The notes under the pieces: model-generated
What the model was told of the DNA's origin: nothing
What the model saw: the letters and a program-made list of their open reading frames with translations, nothing else
Databases searched by the model: none
NCBI RefSeq assembly: GCF_019249655.2
Contig: NZ_CP137557.1
Span: forward strand, 998,501 to 1,062,500
From: Segatella copri
GTDB lineage: Bacteria > Bacteroidota > Bacteroidia > Bacteroidales > Bacteroidaceae
DNA length: 64,000 nt
Reading direction: 5' to 3'
In this document: positions 1 through 8,415 of the stretch, piece after piece
Numbering within the stretch: position 1 is the stretch's first letter
Layout of the letters: each line of letters opens with the position of its first letter
Position numbers and translations under genes: made by a program

Positions 1-480
1 ATAATTTATAACCCGACAAAATATTCAAAACAAAAAGGTGATGTCTTTGTCAAAAGCAGTTTGCCAACAACAATGGCAAAGCAAATACCTAATGCCTGCG
101 TAACATCAATTATGGAGTATGCAAACAATAAAGTTTTTGGTGGAACAGTAAATGAGGGAGCGTATATTCTATATTATACACAGACATATAATTCAAATCC
201 TTTGATTGATGGTGTTTCTTTGGATTATATCGAGCCTTTTGTAACACATTTCTTTAAAACTCAAACATTTACAAATTATAAGTCTGCAATAGATGCCAAG
301 CATCCCGTCATGACTGATGTAAATAGCCAAATAGAAAGCTCTGCCCATAATGTGTTATGTGTAGGATATAACTCCAATACGGGTGCTGCTATTTATATGG
401 ACCCTGAGCTTGCTTGTATGTACTCAGTTAATGCTGGGTATTTTTTACAAGATTATAATATCAATACTGCGTTAAATTAA
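1..480 (+). CDS. C39-like cysteine peptidase-fold protein, 5' end outside window
   Basis: The frame is open from base 1, so the true start lies upstream and about 159 codons are visible. The end of the protein has the layout of a papain-like C39 fold. A Cys follows an Asn-Ala pair (NACVTSIMEY), as in the active-site helix. About 85 residues later comes a His in SAHNVLCVGY, and then YMDPE, the usual His...GY...DP pattern. The TTG at 61 is internal and not a credible start. Catalytic activity is inferred from these motifs only. An IS4-family element begins about 60 bases after the stop codon. The gene may encode a secreted peptidase or a lipoprotein with this fold, but its N-terminus cannot be seen. 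Confidence 0.5.
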   Translation: MIYNPTKYSKQKGDVFVKSSLPTTMAKQIPNACVTSIMEYANNKVFGGTVNEGAYILYYTQTYNSNPLIDGVSLDYIEPFVTHFFKTQTFTNYKSAIDAKHPVMTDVNSQIESSAHNVLCVGYNSNTGAAIYMDPELACMYSVNAGYFLQDYNINTALN

Positions 481-540
481 TATTTAATCGTCTGTAAATC
501 AATAACTTATATTAAGAAATGCTTATGAAAACTTAACTAT

Positions 541-1855
541 AGAAAGTTGGTCAAGTCGCTGATTTTCAGTAACTTTGCAAATCACGACAAACGCAAAATT
601 ATATGAATACAGGACTTGACCAATATATGGATATCTTTAAAGATGCAGTTGAAGATTCGGCTGCAAAGTTAACAAAAAGTTTCGAGAAAATACTCATCGA
701 GGTGATAATTTTGTTCATGGTAATACCAAGAAAGATAAATTTCACCCAAATGGGGAGGTATGGCTCGCATGTTGAGCAAACCTATCGCAACGCATTCGGC
801 TTAAAAAAGTCGAAAAGCATTGACTGGCTCAAACTTAATGTCTCACTTGCCAAGCGCTTCTTTGGTAAACAGGGAAGATGGGCTATTGCCATTGATCCCA
901 GCTACATCAGCAAAGCTGGCAAGAAGACTCCACATATCGGTCGTTTTTGGTCGGGATGTGCACAGTCTGTTAAACATGGTCTCGAAATCATGGGTATTGG
1001 CCTCATTGATATTGATGCCAAAGACTGCATGATGTTAAAAGCACACCAGTCGCTAAGTAATAAAGAACTGAGTCTTAGAAACAAGACTATGGTAGATTTC
1101 TATATCAGCGTCATTAAGCGTTACCGCAAGGAACTTCTTAAACTCTCAACCCTCATAGTTGCAGATGCTTACTTCTCTACAAGTACATTTGTTAATGGGA
1201 TAAAGAAAGAAGGGTTCTCTTTGATAAGCCGCTTTCGTGACAATGCTTGTCTCTTTTATGTCTATGCTGGTCCACGTACTGGAAAACGTGGTCGCCCCAA
1301 GACCAAGGATGGCAAGATTGATATGAAGAATCTTGACCTCACTCGAATGGAGAAGATGGAGATGAAAGATATAGAAGGAACAGCTTATACTTTGATAGCC
1401 TATTCCAAGGCACTCAGGTGTAAAGTTAGACTTGTCATCTGGCAGATGCCGAATGGCAAGAAGAAACTATTCTTCTCTACAGACACCTCACTTTCGGGTG
1501 AAGAAGTACTTCTTTATTATAGAACCAGGTTCCAGATCGAATTTTGCTTTCGTGACGCCAAAGGCTATACTGGTCTTATGGACTGCCAGGCTCGCGATAA
1601 GTGGAAACTCGATTTTGCTTTCAATGCTTCGTTCACATCACTAAATGTTGCCAAGGTAACTATGAAGGAGATGGGAATGGAATATTCTATGTCTTCATTC
1701 AAGTCACTGATGACCAATATTTATCTGGTGAAACGAATTTTTAAAGCAAGCGGGTACACCCCGAACCGAACTTTAATTAGCAAGATTTTCAAAGATCTCT
1801 CGTGCTTACAGCGTATAGCTGCTTAGCACATTATTGAATTATTAACGAACTATTG
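541..1855 (+). mobile_element. IS4-family insertion sequence, copy 1
   Basis: The element holds one transposase gene between short imperfect inverted ends. The left end AAAGTTGGTCAA (543-554) matches the reverse complement of the right end TTAACGAACTATT (1842-1854) at about 9 of 12 positions. A Bacteroidota -7 box TAACTTTG lies at 570-577, and a TTGG in the left end is correctly spaced to be its -33 element, so the terminal repeat probably carries part of the transposase promoter. The second element at 53.6 kb has the same architecture. I could not find an exact target-site duplication by eye, so the boundaries are approximate. Confidence 0.8.
603..1826 (+). CDS. IS4-family DDE transposase, copy 1
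   Basis: This 407-residue DDE transposase would excise and insert the surrounding element. The catalytic acids are readable as D98 (AIDPSYISK), D188 (IVADAYF) and E313. The last sits in the exact IS4 signature Y-(2)-R-(3)-E-(6)-K, formed by Y306, R309, E313 and K320. The frame is intact from ATG to stop, so the gene may still be active. It is clearly homologous to the transposase at 53640-54866 but well diverged, so the two copies are not a recent duplication of each other. Family assignment is firm; the IS name is not known to me. Confidence 0.93.
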   Translation: MNTGLDQYMDIFKDAVEDSAAKLTKSFEKILIEVIILFMVIPRKINFTQMGRYGSHVEQTYRNAFGLKKSKSIDWLKLNVSLAKRFFGKQGRWAIAIDPSYISKAGKKTPHIGRFWSGCAQSVKHGLEIMGIGLIDIDAKDCMMLKAHQSLSNKELSLRNKTMVDFYISVIKRYRKELLKLSTLIVADAYFSTSTFVNGIKKEGFSLISRFRDNACLFYVYAGPRTGKRGRPKTKDGKIDMKNLDLTRMEKMEMKDIEGTAYTLIAYSKALRCKVRLVIWQMPNGKKKLFFSTDTSLSGEEVLLYYRTRFQIEFCFRDAKGYTGLMDCQARDKWKLDFAFNASFTSLNVAKVTMKEMGMEYSMSSFKSLMTNIYLVKRIFKASGYTPNRTLISKIFKDLSCLQRIAA

Positions 1856-1893
1856 TAATATAGTATTAACAGGTATAAAGTAATTAAATAAAT

Positions 1894-2277
1894 ATGAAGT
1901 TGATTTTTAAATATTTTTTTATTTCTCTATTGTTCCTAAATGGGCAATTAGTTCATGCACAATCATTTAAAATCGACAGCTTAAAAGGTAAAAAATGGGA
2001 GTTGCAATTGCCAAAAGGAAAGTCTTATACTTCGAGTCTTATATTCAAAGATACGACATACACAACTAGTTTCTCCTTTAATGGACAGACTCATACTATA
2101 GAGAAGCCATACTTAATACAGCAGGAAAACGTAGAAACATTTTATGTTATTTTTCCATCAGAAGGAAAGGGTACAAAAACTTTCTCTGTTAAGTTTAAAG
2201 TTTTAGAATTTACCGACAAGTTGCTAAAATTGCAAAATACAACAACAAATGTTGTAAATACGTATTTCGCAAAATAA
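1894..2277 (+). CDS. small secreted protein, function unknown
   Basis: The product has 127 residues and a clear signal peptide (hydrophobic FFISLLFLNG, cleavage near VHAQ). The mature part alternates hydrophobic and polar residues (KKWELQLPK, YTTSFSFNG, FYVIFPSEG), which suggests a small beta-barrel or lipocalin-like fold. I do not recognise the family. It follows the IS element by about 40 bases and may have been separated from its original promoter by that insertion. A 113-bp inverted-repeat element begins three bases after the stop. Confidence 0.55.
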   Translation: MKLIFKYFFISLLFLNGQLVHAQSFKIDSLKGKKWELQLPKGKSYTSSLIFKDTTYTTSFSFNGQTHTIEKPYLIQQENVETFYVIFPSEGKGTKTFSVKFKVLEFTDKLLKLQNTTTNVVNTYFAK

Positions 2278-2280
2278 ACA

Positions 2281-2393
2281 ACTAGTAGATTGTAAAGTCT
2301 AAAAGTTTAGTAAGGCACGTGTGATATTTCATCAATCATCAGTATGTGACGAACGACGTTTTACTCAACTTTTAGACTTTACAGACCACTAGT
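2281..2393. repeat. 113-bp MITE-like element with 35-bp inverted ends
   Basis: The ends are inverted copies of each other: both begin with ACTAGT, share TGTAAAGTCTAAAAGTT, and match at about 30 of 35 positions (2281-2315 and 2359-2393). The roughly 43-base centre has no reading frame. Long terminal inverted repeats around a short non-coding centre are typical of a non-autonomous transposable element. It could also act as the terminator of the gene before it, although no T-run follows. Confidence 0.55.
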
Positions 2394-2471
2394 AAGACAG
2401 TGCTTTTTGCAACATATTTCTCTGTTTGATATTTTTTGTTTAATAAAATTCTTAGATTCATTATTTTTTTG

Positions 2472-2479
2472 TATTTTTG
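2472..2479 (+). promoter_or_regulatory. candidate -7 box (TATTTTTG) with no gene behind it
   Basis: TATTTTTGCAGCC fits the Bacteroidota -7 consensus TAnnTTTG. No reading frame of note follows on the plus strand for over 2 kb. The sequence after it begins AGCCGAA (2481) and contains the complementary TTCGGCT at 2594-2600, so a folded RNA of about 120 bases is possible. Confidence 0.35.
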
Positions 2480-2636
2480 CAGCCGAAAAGAGTTGTTAGG
2501 CAGCAAACGTATGCAGATTGCAGAATTTAGAACTGTTGCTAAATCATTACCTCTGTTGAGGTGAAAAACTCATAAATAGTTCATTTTTAGCTATTCGGCT
2601 GATTTTAGCGTAATTTTAGCAGAAAAATGGGCAAAA

Positions 2637-2705
2637 TTCCCGAATTTGGCCGAAAATTTTTCCCGAATTTGGCCATTTTTAATTCCCGAATTTGGCAGAA
2701 TAAAA
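2637..2705. repeat. tandem array, 3 units of 23 bp
   Basis: TTCCCGAATTTGGC occurs at 2637, 2660 and 2683, an exact 23-base period, with AT-rich variable spacers of nine bases. It lies in a gene-free stretch. A second short tandem duplication (CTACATTACAGC / CTACATTGCAGC) follows at about 2760-2795. There is no palindrome and no spacer diversity of CRISPR type. Confidence 0.8.
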
Positions 2706-2798
2706 AACTGTCCTCATCTGAATGGGTGTTTCAGATGGGGACAGATTCAGTTATGTTTTGCTACATTACAGCTATATTTCTGCTACATTGCAGCTATG

Positions 2799-3701
2799 TT
2801 ACAATCTGAATCCTAAGCCGATGGTCATCGGGTAGCACTCGGGAGCCTTGGTCTTGTTGAGCAGCGGGGTTATTCCGGCACGGGCGTAGAGCATCACTCC
2901 TGAGTAGCCGGCACGGGCTTCCAGGTTCAAGCCGATAGGGTTGAGGTTGATATCGCCCGTTTCGGTATGCTTGTGCTTGCCGATGAAGTAGCGGGAATGC
3001 TCGTGCCAGCGGTATTCTACCGATGGACCTAACGCCAGGAATGCATCATGGCATCCTATGCGCTTCTGCCACTCCAGCATGATAGGCAGGCGGAGCACAT
3101 TGTAGCTGATATAGCTTTTCTTCAGCATCTCGCCTTCTATCGGAGTCATTGCAGATACCCCGTTTTCGGTACTTAATACATAATTGTCCTTGAAATGGTG
3201 GTGTACCTGTCCGATGGAGAGAGAGGAGGTGAGCGCCATTTCGTTGGAAAGGCGGAAGCAGAGACTGGTGAGGGTAATGCCCCATTCCCACGACTTGGAG
3301 TCGCGACTGTGCATCTCGTTGTTGCCTCCCATGCTTCCCCTGCTGCCTGGCAACTGGCTGCAGCCGAAGAAGAAGGTTGGATAATGACTCTCCAGACTGC
3401 GCTTGCGCTTGCTCAAAGTCTGAGGGATGAAAGGTGAGGTGACAAATACCTTTTCTACTTCCTGACCATCTACGAATTGGGTCTCTGAAATCTTGGTCAT
3501 CTCGTTCATCTCGTTGCCGTTCATCTTATATATCTTCACAGAAGTCTGTTCGCCATCCTGCTTGATGACGATGTTCTGGTCGTTCACTCTGATTGTGGTG
3601 TCGTTAGCCTCTACCGAGGCTGGTGCACTGTTGCTGTTGGTTTCAGCAAGGGCGAAGGCTGGCATCATGGCAGCCATCATCATTACGTTTTTGATATTCA
3701 T
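2799..3701 (-). CDS. outer-membrane beta-barrel protein, last gene of ECF sigma operon
   Basis: The 300-residue protein has a signal peptide ending near FALAETN. A polar segment of about 90 residues follows, and then alternating beta strands ending in an aromatic/hydrophobic strand (MTIGLGFRL), as in small outer-membrane barrels that finish on a C-terminal strand. Segments such as ALGPSVEYRWHE and LNLEARAGYSGVMLYARAGI are typical of porin-like family strands. It is the last gene in a minus-strand run led by a sigma factor, so it may be a regulated envelope component. The ligand is unknown. Confidence 0.65.
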   Translation of the reverse strand: MNIKNVMMMAAMMPAFALAETNSNSAPASVEANDTTIRVNDQNIVIKQDGEQTSVKIYKMNGNEMNEMTKISETQFVDGQEVEKVFVTSPFIPQTLSKRKRSLESHYPTFFFGCSQLPGSRGSMGGNNEMHSRDSKSWEWGITLTSLCFRLSNEMALTSSLSIGQVHHHFKDNYVLSTENGVSAMTPIEGEMLKKSYISYNVLRLPIMLEWQKRIGCHDAFLALGPSVEYRWHEHSRYFIGKHKHTETGDINLNPIGLNLEARAGYSGVMLYARAGITPLLNKTKAPECYPMTIGLGFRL

Positions 3702-3764
3702 AATACTATATTTTATGTTGTTTCTTATTCTTATTGAGAAGATTCCAGAAGGAAAATGTTGTTT

Positions 3765-4211
3765 CTATCTTCTGGAATAGCAGAGTTGCATGATATCTTC
3801 GGGCGACAGGTCGCCTTCGATATAAATCACGGTTCCCTTGCTTTTACTCGGGTTGCTGAAGAGGATAAAGCGGTTGTCGCCATTGCTCAAGGGTGCCATC
3901 ATGTAATAGCCGCTCACCATTTTGCCATTCTCCACCACCTCTCTGATTTTCTTTGCAGCCTTGCGGTCGGCCTTCAGATAGTGGGCTATTTCCGTGGCAT
4001 GGTTCTTATATACCAGGCTCTTGTATATCTTGAGCTTGTAACCTTTGAGTTGCGCATTCTGCATCGTAACCATCTTGCATCCCTTGGCGTGCCCGAATCG
4101 TTGGAATATACTTTTTACGTATAGTCCCTCCTGGGCATTGGCAGAAATCGAGGCTACCACGATAAGAAGCAGTCCGATGAAGAAGCGTTTTATCAAGTTG
4201 CATCGTTTCAT
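3765..4211 (-). CDS. secreted protein of the sigma operon, probably DUF6108-like
   Basis: The product is 148 residues with a signal peptide (FFIGLLLIVVASISANA, then Q). The mature domain has a run of basic residues (KAAKKIREVVENGK) followed by strands ending SPEDIMQLCY. I believe this matches a Bacteroidales domain of unknown function found beside ECF sigma factors, but that is from memory. It lies between the probable anti-sigma factor and the barrel protein, all on one strand with gaps of 63-66 bases. A periplasmic role linked to envelope signalling is inferred. Confidence 0.5.
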   Translation of the reverse strand: MKRCNLIKRFFIGLLLIVVASISANAQEGLYVKSIFQRFGHAKGCKMVTMQNAQLKGYKLKIYKSLVYKNHATEIAHYLKADRKAAKKIREVVENGKMVSGYYMMAPLSNGDNRFILFSNPSKSKGTVIYIEGDLSPEDIMQLCYSRR

Positions 4212-4277
4212 ATTCTATACCTTATTATATATATTATACTTTATAGTTTGATTGATTGTTTCATCTAAAAGATGAAT

Positions 4278-4814
4278 TTATTGTTTCATCATATCCAGGG
4301 CACTGAATGGATCTTCGGAATCTGCCGAAACATCATCCAGGGCATCCAGGGCTTCATTATGAACGAACTCCTGGTCGGTATAAACCTTACCGTCGATAAC
4401 CGCATAACATTCAGGCTGAGGCTGGGCTGTCTTCTGGATGCCCACAATCAGGAATGCGATGATAGCGGCTGCTGCCACAGACGTGCCAAAATATTTGAGC
4501 CATCTGCTGCGAGAAGCTTCCTTCTTTGGGATTTCTTCCTTCTCGATATCTTTCTTTTCGAAATCCTCCTCCTTCTCTTCTTCTTTTAGAATTTGAGAAA
4601 GATTCATCTGTTCGAATCCGATATAGCTGAAGAGGGCGCGATAGGATTCCCATTCTTCAGGAATATCATTGGCATGCTCTTCGAAATATTTTCTGAGCGT
4701 TGCCTCTTCCTCATTGGAAGTGGCACCATTCATATACTTGTCGAGCAAGTTCTGTATCGTCTTGAATTCATTTGTATTCTTGAATTCATCGATTCTTTTT
4801 ATTTTATCGTTCAT
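4278..4814 (-). CDS. probable membrane anti-sigma factor
   Basis: The 178-residue protein has a cytoplasmic N-terminal half with the helical pattern of Bacteroidota anti-sigma factors (LDKYMNGATSNEEEATLRKYF, trimmed here to its core LDKYMNGATSNEEEATL). A very acidic and basic linker (EKEEDFEKKDIEKEE) follows, then one membrane segment (VAAAAIIAFLIVGI, near residue 115) and a short periplasmic tail. It starts 16 bases after the sigma gene stop, and this order sigma then single-pass membrane protein is the usual sigma/anti-sigma pairing. The linker is low-complexity. Confidence 0.6.
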   Translation of the reverse strand: MNDKIKRIDEFKNTNEFKTIQNLLDKYMNGATSNEEEATLRKYFEEHANDIPEEWESYRALFSYIGFEQMNLSQILKEEEKEEDFEKKDIEKEEIPKKEASRSRWLKYFGTSVAAAAIIAFLIVGIQKTAQPQPECYAVIDGKVYTDQEFVHNEALDALDDVSADSEDPFSALDMMKQ

Positions 4815-4830
4815 CTTCTTTCCTCCTTCT

Positions 4831-5331
4831 TTATTTTGTTCTGTTCTGTTTCACGATATTCATATAGGTCTCTCTGATTTTGAGTCGGGCTCGGGAGAGG
4901 TTCTTTCGGAGATTATCGGCAGTACATCCCGTTATCTGCATGATTTCATCGGCAGTATAGCCTTCTATCTCCTTCATGCGGAATATCTGCTGCTGCAAGG
5001 GCGGGAGCTGTGCCACTATCTGCTTGATGAGGTTTACCTCGTCCCGTTGCTCTGCCCGCCGGTCTTCTATGGGCACTTCCATCACCTTGTCGGTGGTGAA
5101 GTTCCGCTCCTCATGTCGGCACTGGTCATAAAACTTGTTGCGCATGATGGTAATGGCTAGCGCCTTGAGGTTATCTTCTGCCTGGATATTCTGGCGCATG
5201 TCCCACAGCCTGAGCATGACTTCCTGCACGAGGTCTTCGGCATTGTCGTCACTCTCAGTCAACCTTAGCGCATACGCTTTCAAGTCGCTGCGCATCGGTA
5301 GGATGATATGGTTGAATTCTTCTGTTCTCAT
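4831..5331 (-). CDS. ECF RNA polymerase sigma factor
   Basis: At 166 residues this is the normal size for a sigma-70 group 4 (ECF) factor. Region 2 is visible in DDNAEDLVQEVMLRLWD and the following KALAITIMRNKFYD, which bind core polymerase and the -10 element. Region 4 is the helix-turn-helix YTADEIMQITGCTADNLR followed by LSRARLKIRE. It heads a minus-strand run of four genes and is expected to direct transcription of that run or of other envelope genes under control of the product of the next gene. Confidence 0.9.
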   Translation of the reverse strand: MRTEEFNHIILPMRSDLKAYALRLTESDDNAEDLVQEVMLRLWDMRQNIQAEDNLKALAITIMRNKFYDQCRHEERNFTTDKVMEVPIEDRRAEQRDEVNLIKQIVAQLPPLQQQIFRMKEIEGYTADEIMQITGCTADNLRKNLSRARLKIRETYMNIVKQNRTK

Positions 5332-5426
5332 AACCTTAACACTCTATAGACGTATGAAATTGAAAAATCGGACATCTAAAAAAAGATTTTTTTCAAAAAA
5401 TGCTTTCTTTTTTCAAAGAAAATTAT

Positions 5427-5434
5427 TATTTTTG
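5427..5434 (+). promoter_or_regulatory. candidate -7 box for lactate permease
   Basis: TATTTTTG followed by CAGC fits the Bacteroidota -7 element TAnnTTTG and lies about 75 bases before the permease start. The intergenic stretch 5332-5509 also separates the divergent sigma operon, so both promoters must lie here. No convincing -33 TTTG is seen. Confidence 0.45.
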
Positions 5435-5509
5435 CAGCTATAAACATAAAATTTAGTAATCGAAGAAATAAAAATTAGCAATCGAAAACATTAAAAAACT
5501 GAATGGCTT

Positions 5510-7090
5510 ATGGCATCAATAGTTTCTATTATTCCCATCGTATTGCTGTTCATCTTGATGCTCGGTTTCAAGATGGCAGGTCATAAAAGCGCCTTGCTGA
5601 CGCTCGTAATTACCGTGTTGCTCGCTCTCTTCGCTGCTTCGCCGCTGGGCATGATTGCCCCGGAACATGCGGAGGATAGCGTGATCGCCCTGACGGGATG
5701 GGCGGTGGTGGAAGGCATCCTGAAGGCGGTATTCCCGATTCTCATCATCATCCTGATGGCTATCTACAGCTATAATATCCTCGTGGAAAGCAAGCAGATT
5801 GAGGTAATCAAGAGGCAGTTTACATCGATTACCGATGATAAGGGACTGCTCGTGCTGCTCCTTGTATGGGGATTCGGCGGACTGCTCGAAGGTATGGCGG
5901 GCTTCGGAACGGCGGTGGCGATACCTGCTGCCATCCTCATCGGACTCGGCTTCAAACCGATGTTCTCGGCTCTGGTATCCTTGATCGGTAATACCGTGGC
6001 TACGGGATTTGGTGCCGTGGGCGTGCCGGTTACTACGCTCTGCAATGAGGTGGCGGAAAGCGGATCGGCTTCGGCGGCACAGATTTGCGAGACTTCGGCC
6101 TTCGCCATCATCCAGCTGGCACCTCTCTTTATCATCCTGCCTTTTATCATCCTGACGCTTACCGATAAGCACAATCTTATCAAGAATCTCACCATCGCCC
6201 TTTGGGTGGGAGCGATTTCCGTGGTAGTGCAGTTTGTCTGCGGCTATTATCTCGGTTCGGAGACACCAGCCATCATCGGTTCGCTGGCAGCCATTATTGC
6301 CATCATCGCATACGCCAAGGTGTTTGCCAGAAAGAGCAAGGTGCAGGATAAGGAAACCTTTACGCTTGCCGAGAGCCTGAAGGCATGGAGCGTTTACCTC
6401 TTTATATTGATATTCATCCTGGTTTCCGGCGCACTCTGTCCTCCGGTCAATGCTTTCCTCAAGAGTCATTTGGTGAGTGCGGTTCATCTGCCAGTGCTCG
6501 ACAGCACCTTTAAGTTTGGCTGGATTTCCAATGCGGGCTTGATGCTCTTCCTGGGTGCTACGATTGGTGGATTGGTTCAGGGATTGAGCCTCAAGAGACT
6601 GATGGTGATTCTTGCCCGTACCACGGTGAATCTGCGAAAGACGGTGGTGACCATCTGTTCGCTGATAGCCCTGGCAAGTGTGATGAACTATTCGGGAATG
6701 ATTACTGCCATCGCCTCAGGTCTGGTGGCTGTGACGGGCGACTTCTATCCTCTGGTAGCACCGATGATTGGTGCCATCGGAACCTTCGTAACGGGTTCTG
6801 ATACCTCTTCGAATATCCTCTTTGCCAAGCTCCAGGCTCATGTTGCCAACCAGTTGGGCATGACGGGACAGAGCACTTTCTTTGGTATGGAGGGCGGTCA
6901 GGAGAACTGGCTGGTTGCCGCCAATACCACAGGAGCCACGGGTGGCAAGATGATCAGTCCGCAGAGCATCGCCATCGCTACTGCAGCTTGCGATATGGAG
7001 GGGAAGGATGGAGAGATTCTCCGCTCGGCCATCCCATACGCCCTGCTGTATATCGTTTTGGGCGGATTGATGGTTTATTTTGGCTGCTAA
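5510..7090 (+). CDS. lctP: L-lactate permease (LctP/LldP family)
   Basis: The 526-residue inner-membrane transporter would take up lactate, probably with protons. Family features include the conserved glycine-rich segment GFGGLLEGMAGFGTAVAIPAA (core GGLLEGMAGFGTAVAIP near residue 125), the NTVATGFGAVGVP stretch, and the C-terminal motif GATGGKMISPQSIAIA. Many long hydrophobic helices span the whole length. It is a stand-alone gene closed by a strong terminator, with no lactate dehydrogenase beside it. The start used is the ATG at 5510; an out-of-frame ATG lies seven bases earlier. Confidence 0.93.
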   Translation: MASIVSIIPIVLLFILMLGFKMAGHKSALLTLVITVLLALFAASPLGMIAPEHAEDSVIALTGWAVVEGILKAVFPILIIILMAIYSYNILVESKQIEVIKRQFTSITDDKGLLVLLLVWGFGGLLEGMAGFGTAVAIPAAILIGLGFKPMFSALVSLIGNTVATGFGAVGVPVTTLCNEVAESGSASAAQICETSAFAIIQLAPLFIILPFIILTLTDKHNLIKNLTIALWVGAISVVVQFVCGYYLGSETPAIIGSLAAIIAIIAYAKVFARKSKVQDKETFTLAESLKAWSVYLFILIFILVSGALCPPVNAFLKSHLVSAVHLPVLDSTFKFGWISNAGLMLFLGATIGGLVQGLSLKRLMVILARTTVNLRKTVVTICSLIALASVMNYSGMITAIASGLVAVTGDFYPLVAPMIGAIGTFVTGSDTSSNILFAKLQAHVANQLGMTGQSTFFGMEGGQENWLVAANTTGATGGKMISPQSIAIATAACDMEGKDGEILRSAIPYALLYIVLGGLMVYFGC

Positions 7091-7111
7091 TCTTCTTCCT
7101 TATATAACAAA

Positions 7112-7145
7112 AGAGGATGTGTCATAAGTCCATGGCACATCCTCT
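7112..7145 (+). terminator. intrinsic terminator after lactate permease
   Basis: AGAGGATGTGTC and GGCACATCCTCT pair around the loop ATAAGTCCAT, followed by TATATTTTTT. The same stem and loop type, GTGTGTC-AAAAGTCCA-GACACAC, closes the HU/smalltalk unit at 57428, so this is a repeated terminator family in the genome. Confidence 0.8.
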
Positions 7146-7156
7146 TATATTTTTTG

Positions 7157-7222
7157 CCTTAAGGCTAATTATATTTTCCCTTAAGGCTAATTATATTTTT
7201 CCTTAAGGCTAAATATATTTTC
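7157..7222. repeat. tandem array, 3 units of 22 bp
   Basis: CCTTAAGGCTAA begins at 7157, 7179 and 7201, an exact 22-base period. Each unit is completed by an AT stretch, and the units differ at only two or three positions. Each holds the palindrome CCTTAAGG, part of a longer AGCCTTAAGGCT in the first unit. It lies between the convergent permease and EamA genes. Confidence 0.85.
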
Positions 7223-7286
7223 TTCCAAGTACGCAAATCCGCCGGTACGCCTAGCGGGAAATATAAAGAAATCGACATTCAATCAT

Positions 7287-8231
7287 TTACGCATGTCTTT
7301 TCTCGTAAGCCAGACTGTGGTCGTGCTGGTCGATATCATGCTTCGACTTGCTCTTTACCACGAGCCATACGCCGGAGAATACGAGGATGGCGGCGATGGC
7401 CTGCATGCCCTTGAACACGGCGAGACCCACGATGACACTTACGGTGACTGATACCAGCGGCTGCACATAGTTATATACACTCACCACGGTAGGGCGCAGG
7501 GTCTTCTGACCAATCATCATGCAGATGTAGCCCAGATAAGTGCCGAAGAGAACCACGTAGCCTGTTTCCCACCAGGTGCTCATCGGAACATGAGCAAAGT
7601 CGATGCTCATCACGTGGCTGATGGTGAAAGGCCATATCAGGACCGTTGCCCAGAGGAACATCCACTTGTTGATGGTGAAGAGCGAATACCTGGACAGCAG
7701 GTTCTTGAAGAGCGACAGGTAGAGGGCGAAGGAAAGCTGCGCCGACATACAGAGCAGGTCGCCCCAGATGTTTCCCACCTTGGCATTGCCAGCCGTAGCA
7801 CTCGTCATGATGATGATGACGGCACCTGCGCATCCCATCAGTACACCGAGTGCTTTCTTCCATGTGATAGGCTCCTTCAATATCAGGAAGGAGAGAACCA
7901 TGGCGAAGATAGGCATTGAGGTGGTCATGATGCTGGAGTTGCTAGGCGAGGTCATGTTCAGACCGATGGTGTAAGAACACTGGTTGAACACGAGGGCGAA
8001 GAGGCCCGCAGCAGCAAACTTGAAGATGTCTTTTACTGGAACATGCTCTTTCTTGGTGAATAATGAGGTGAGCCAAAAGAGGAGAGCACCACCCAAAACA
8101 CGGAAGCTCACCAGGTCGATGCCGTCGATGCCGTGAAGCATGGCATCCTTGCCTACGGGAGCCATCAGTCCCCAGAATGCGCCTGAACAGAAGAGGCACA
8201 GGTGGGCGATAAGAGGTCGTTTGTTATCCAT
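7287..8231 (-). CDS. EamA-family (DMT) transporter
   Basis: The 314-residue protein has about ten hydrophobic helices in two repeats of five, the EamA arrangement of drug/metabolite exporters. Visible family features include the start AHLCLFCSGAFWGLMAPVGK, the segment SPSNSSIMTTSMPIFAMV between helices 3 and 4, and the second-repeat equivalent RPTVVSVYNYVQPLVSV. Helices end with FSGVWLVVKS and a short charged cytoplasmic tail. The substrate cannot be told from sequence; relatives export amino acids or other small metabolites. Confidence 0.85.
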   Translation of the reverse strand: MDNKRPLIAHLCLFCSGAFWGLMAPVGKDAMLHGIDGIDLVSFRVLGGALLFWLTSLFTKKEHVPVKDIFKFAAAGLFALVFNQCSYTIGLNMTSPSNSSIMTTSMPIFAMVLSFLILKEPITWKKALGVLMGCAGAVIIIMTSATAGNAKVGNIWGDLLCMSAQLSFALYLSLFKNLLSRYSLFTINKWMFLWATVLIWPFTISHVMSIDFAHVPMSTWWETGYVVLFGTYLGYICMMIGQKTLRPTVVSVYNYVQPLVSVTVSVIVGLAVFKGMQAIAAILVFSGVWLVVKSKSKHDIDQHDHSLAYEKRHA

Positions 8232-8280
8232 TTTTCCTTATTTCTATTTAAATCTTCTTTATTTTGAATAAAATCGAGTG

Positions 8281-8288
8281 CAAAGGTA
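8281..8288 (-). promoter_or_regulatory. -7 box for the EamA gene
   Basis: Read on the minus strand this is TACCTTTG, matching TAnnTTTG, about 50 bases before the EamA start. It stands back to back with the plus-strand box at 8310. Confidence 0.5.
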
Positions 8289-8309
8289 CAAAAATTCGAG
8301 GAATTTTGC

Positions 8310-8317
8310 TATATTTG
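8310..8317 (+). promoter_or_regulatory. -7 box and repeat leader of the AAA/DUF4435 pair
   Basis: TATATTTG followed by CGG matches the -7 consensus and gives a leader of about 90 bases. That leader holds a 17-base tandem duplication, GAAGTTAAAGGAGTTAA at 8332-8348 and a near copy at 8349-8365, which may affect translation or simply be slippage-prone. Confidence 0.5.
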
Positions 8318-8415
8318 CGGTATATTTTTTAGAAGTTAAAGGAGTTAAGAAGTTAAAGAAGTTAAGACAATAGTCTTTTTCCGTTCTTGACTATTAAAGA
8401 TAGGAGATTATTCTT

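Noticed and set aside
543..1854. Exact target-site duplication for IS copy 1
   Set aside because: Only partial similarity between the flanks (ACTATAG and AATATAG); not good enough to claim.
2627..2809. Short plus-strand frame of 60 codons
   Set aside because: It runs through the 23-bp array, has no binding site, and its composition is not coding.
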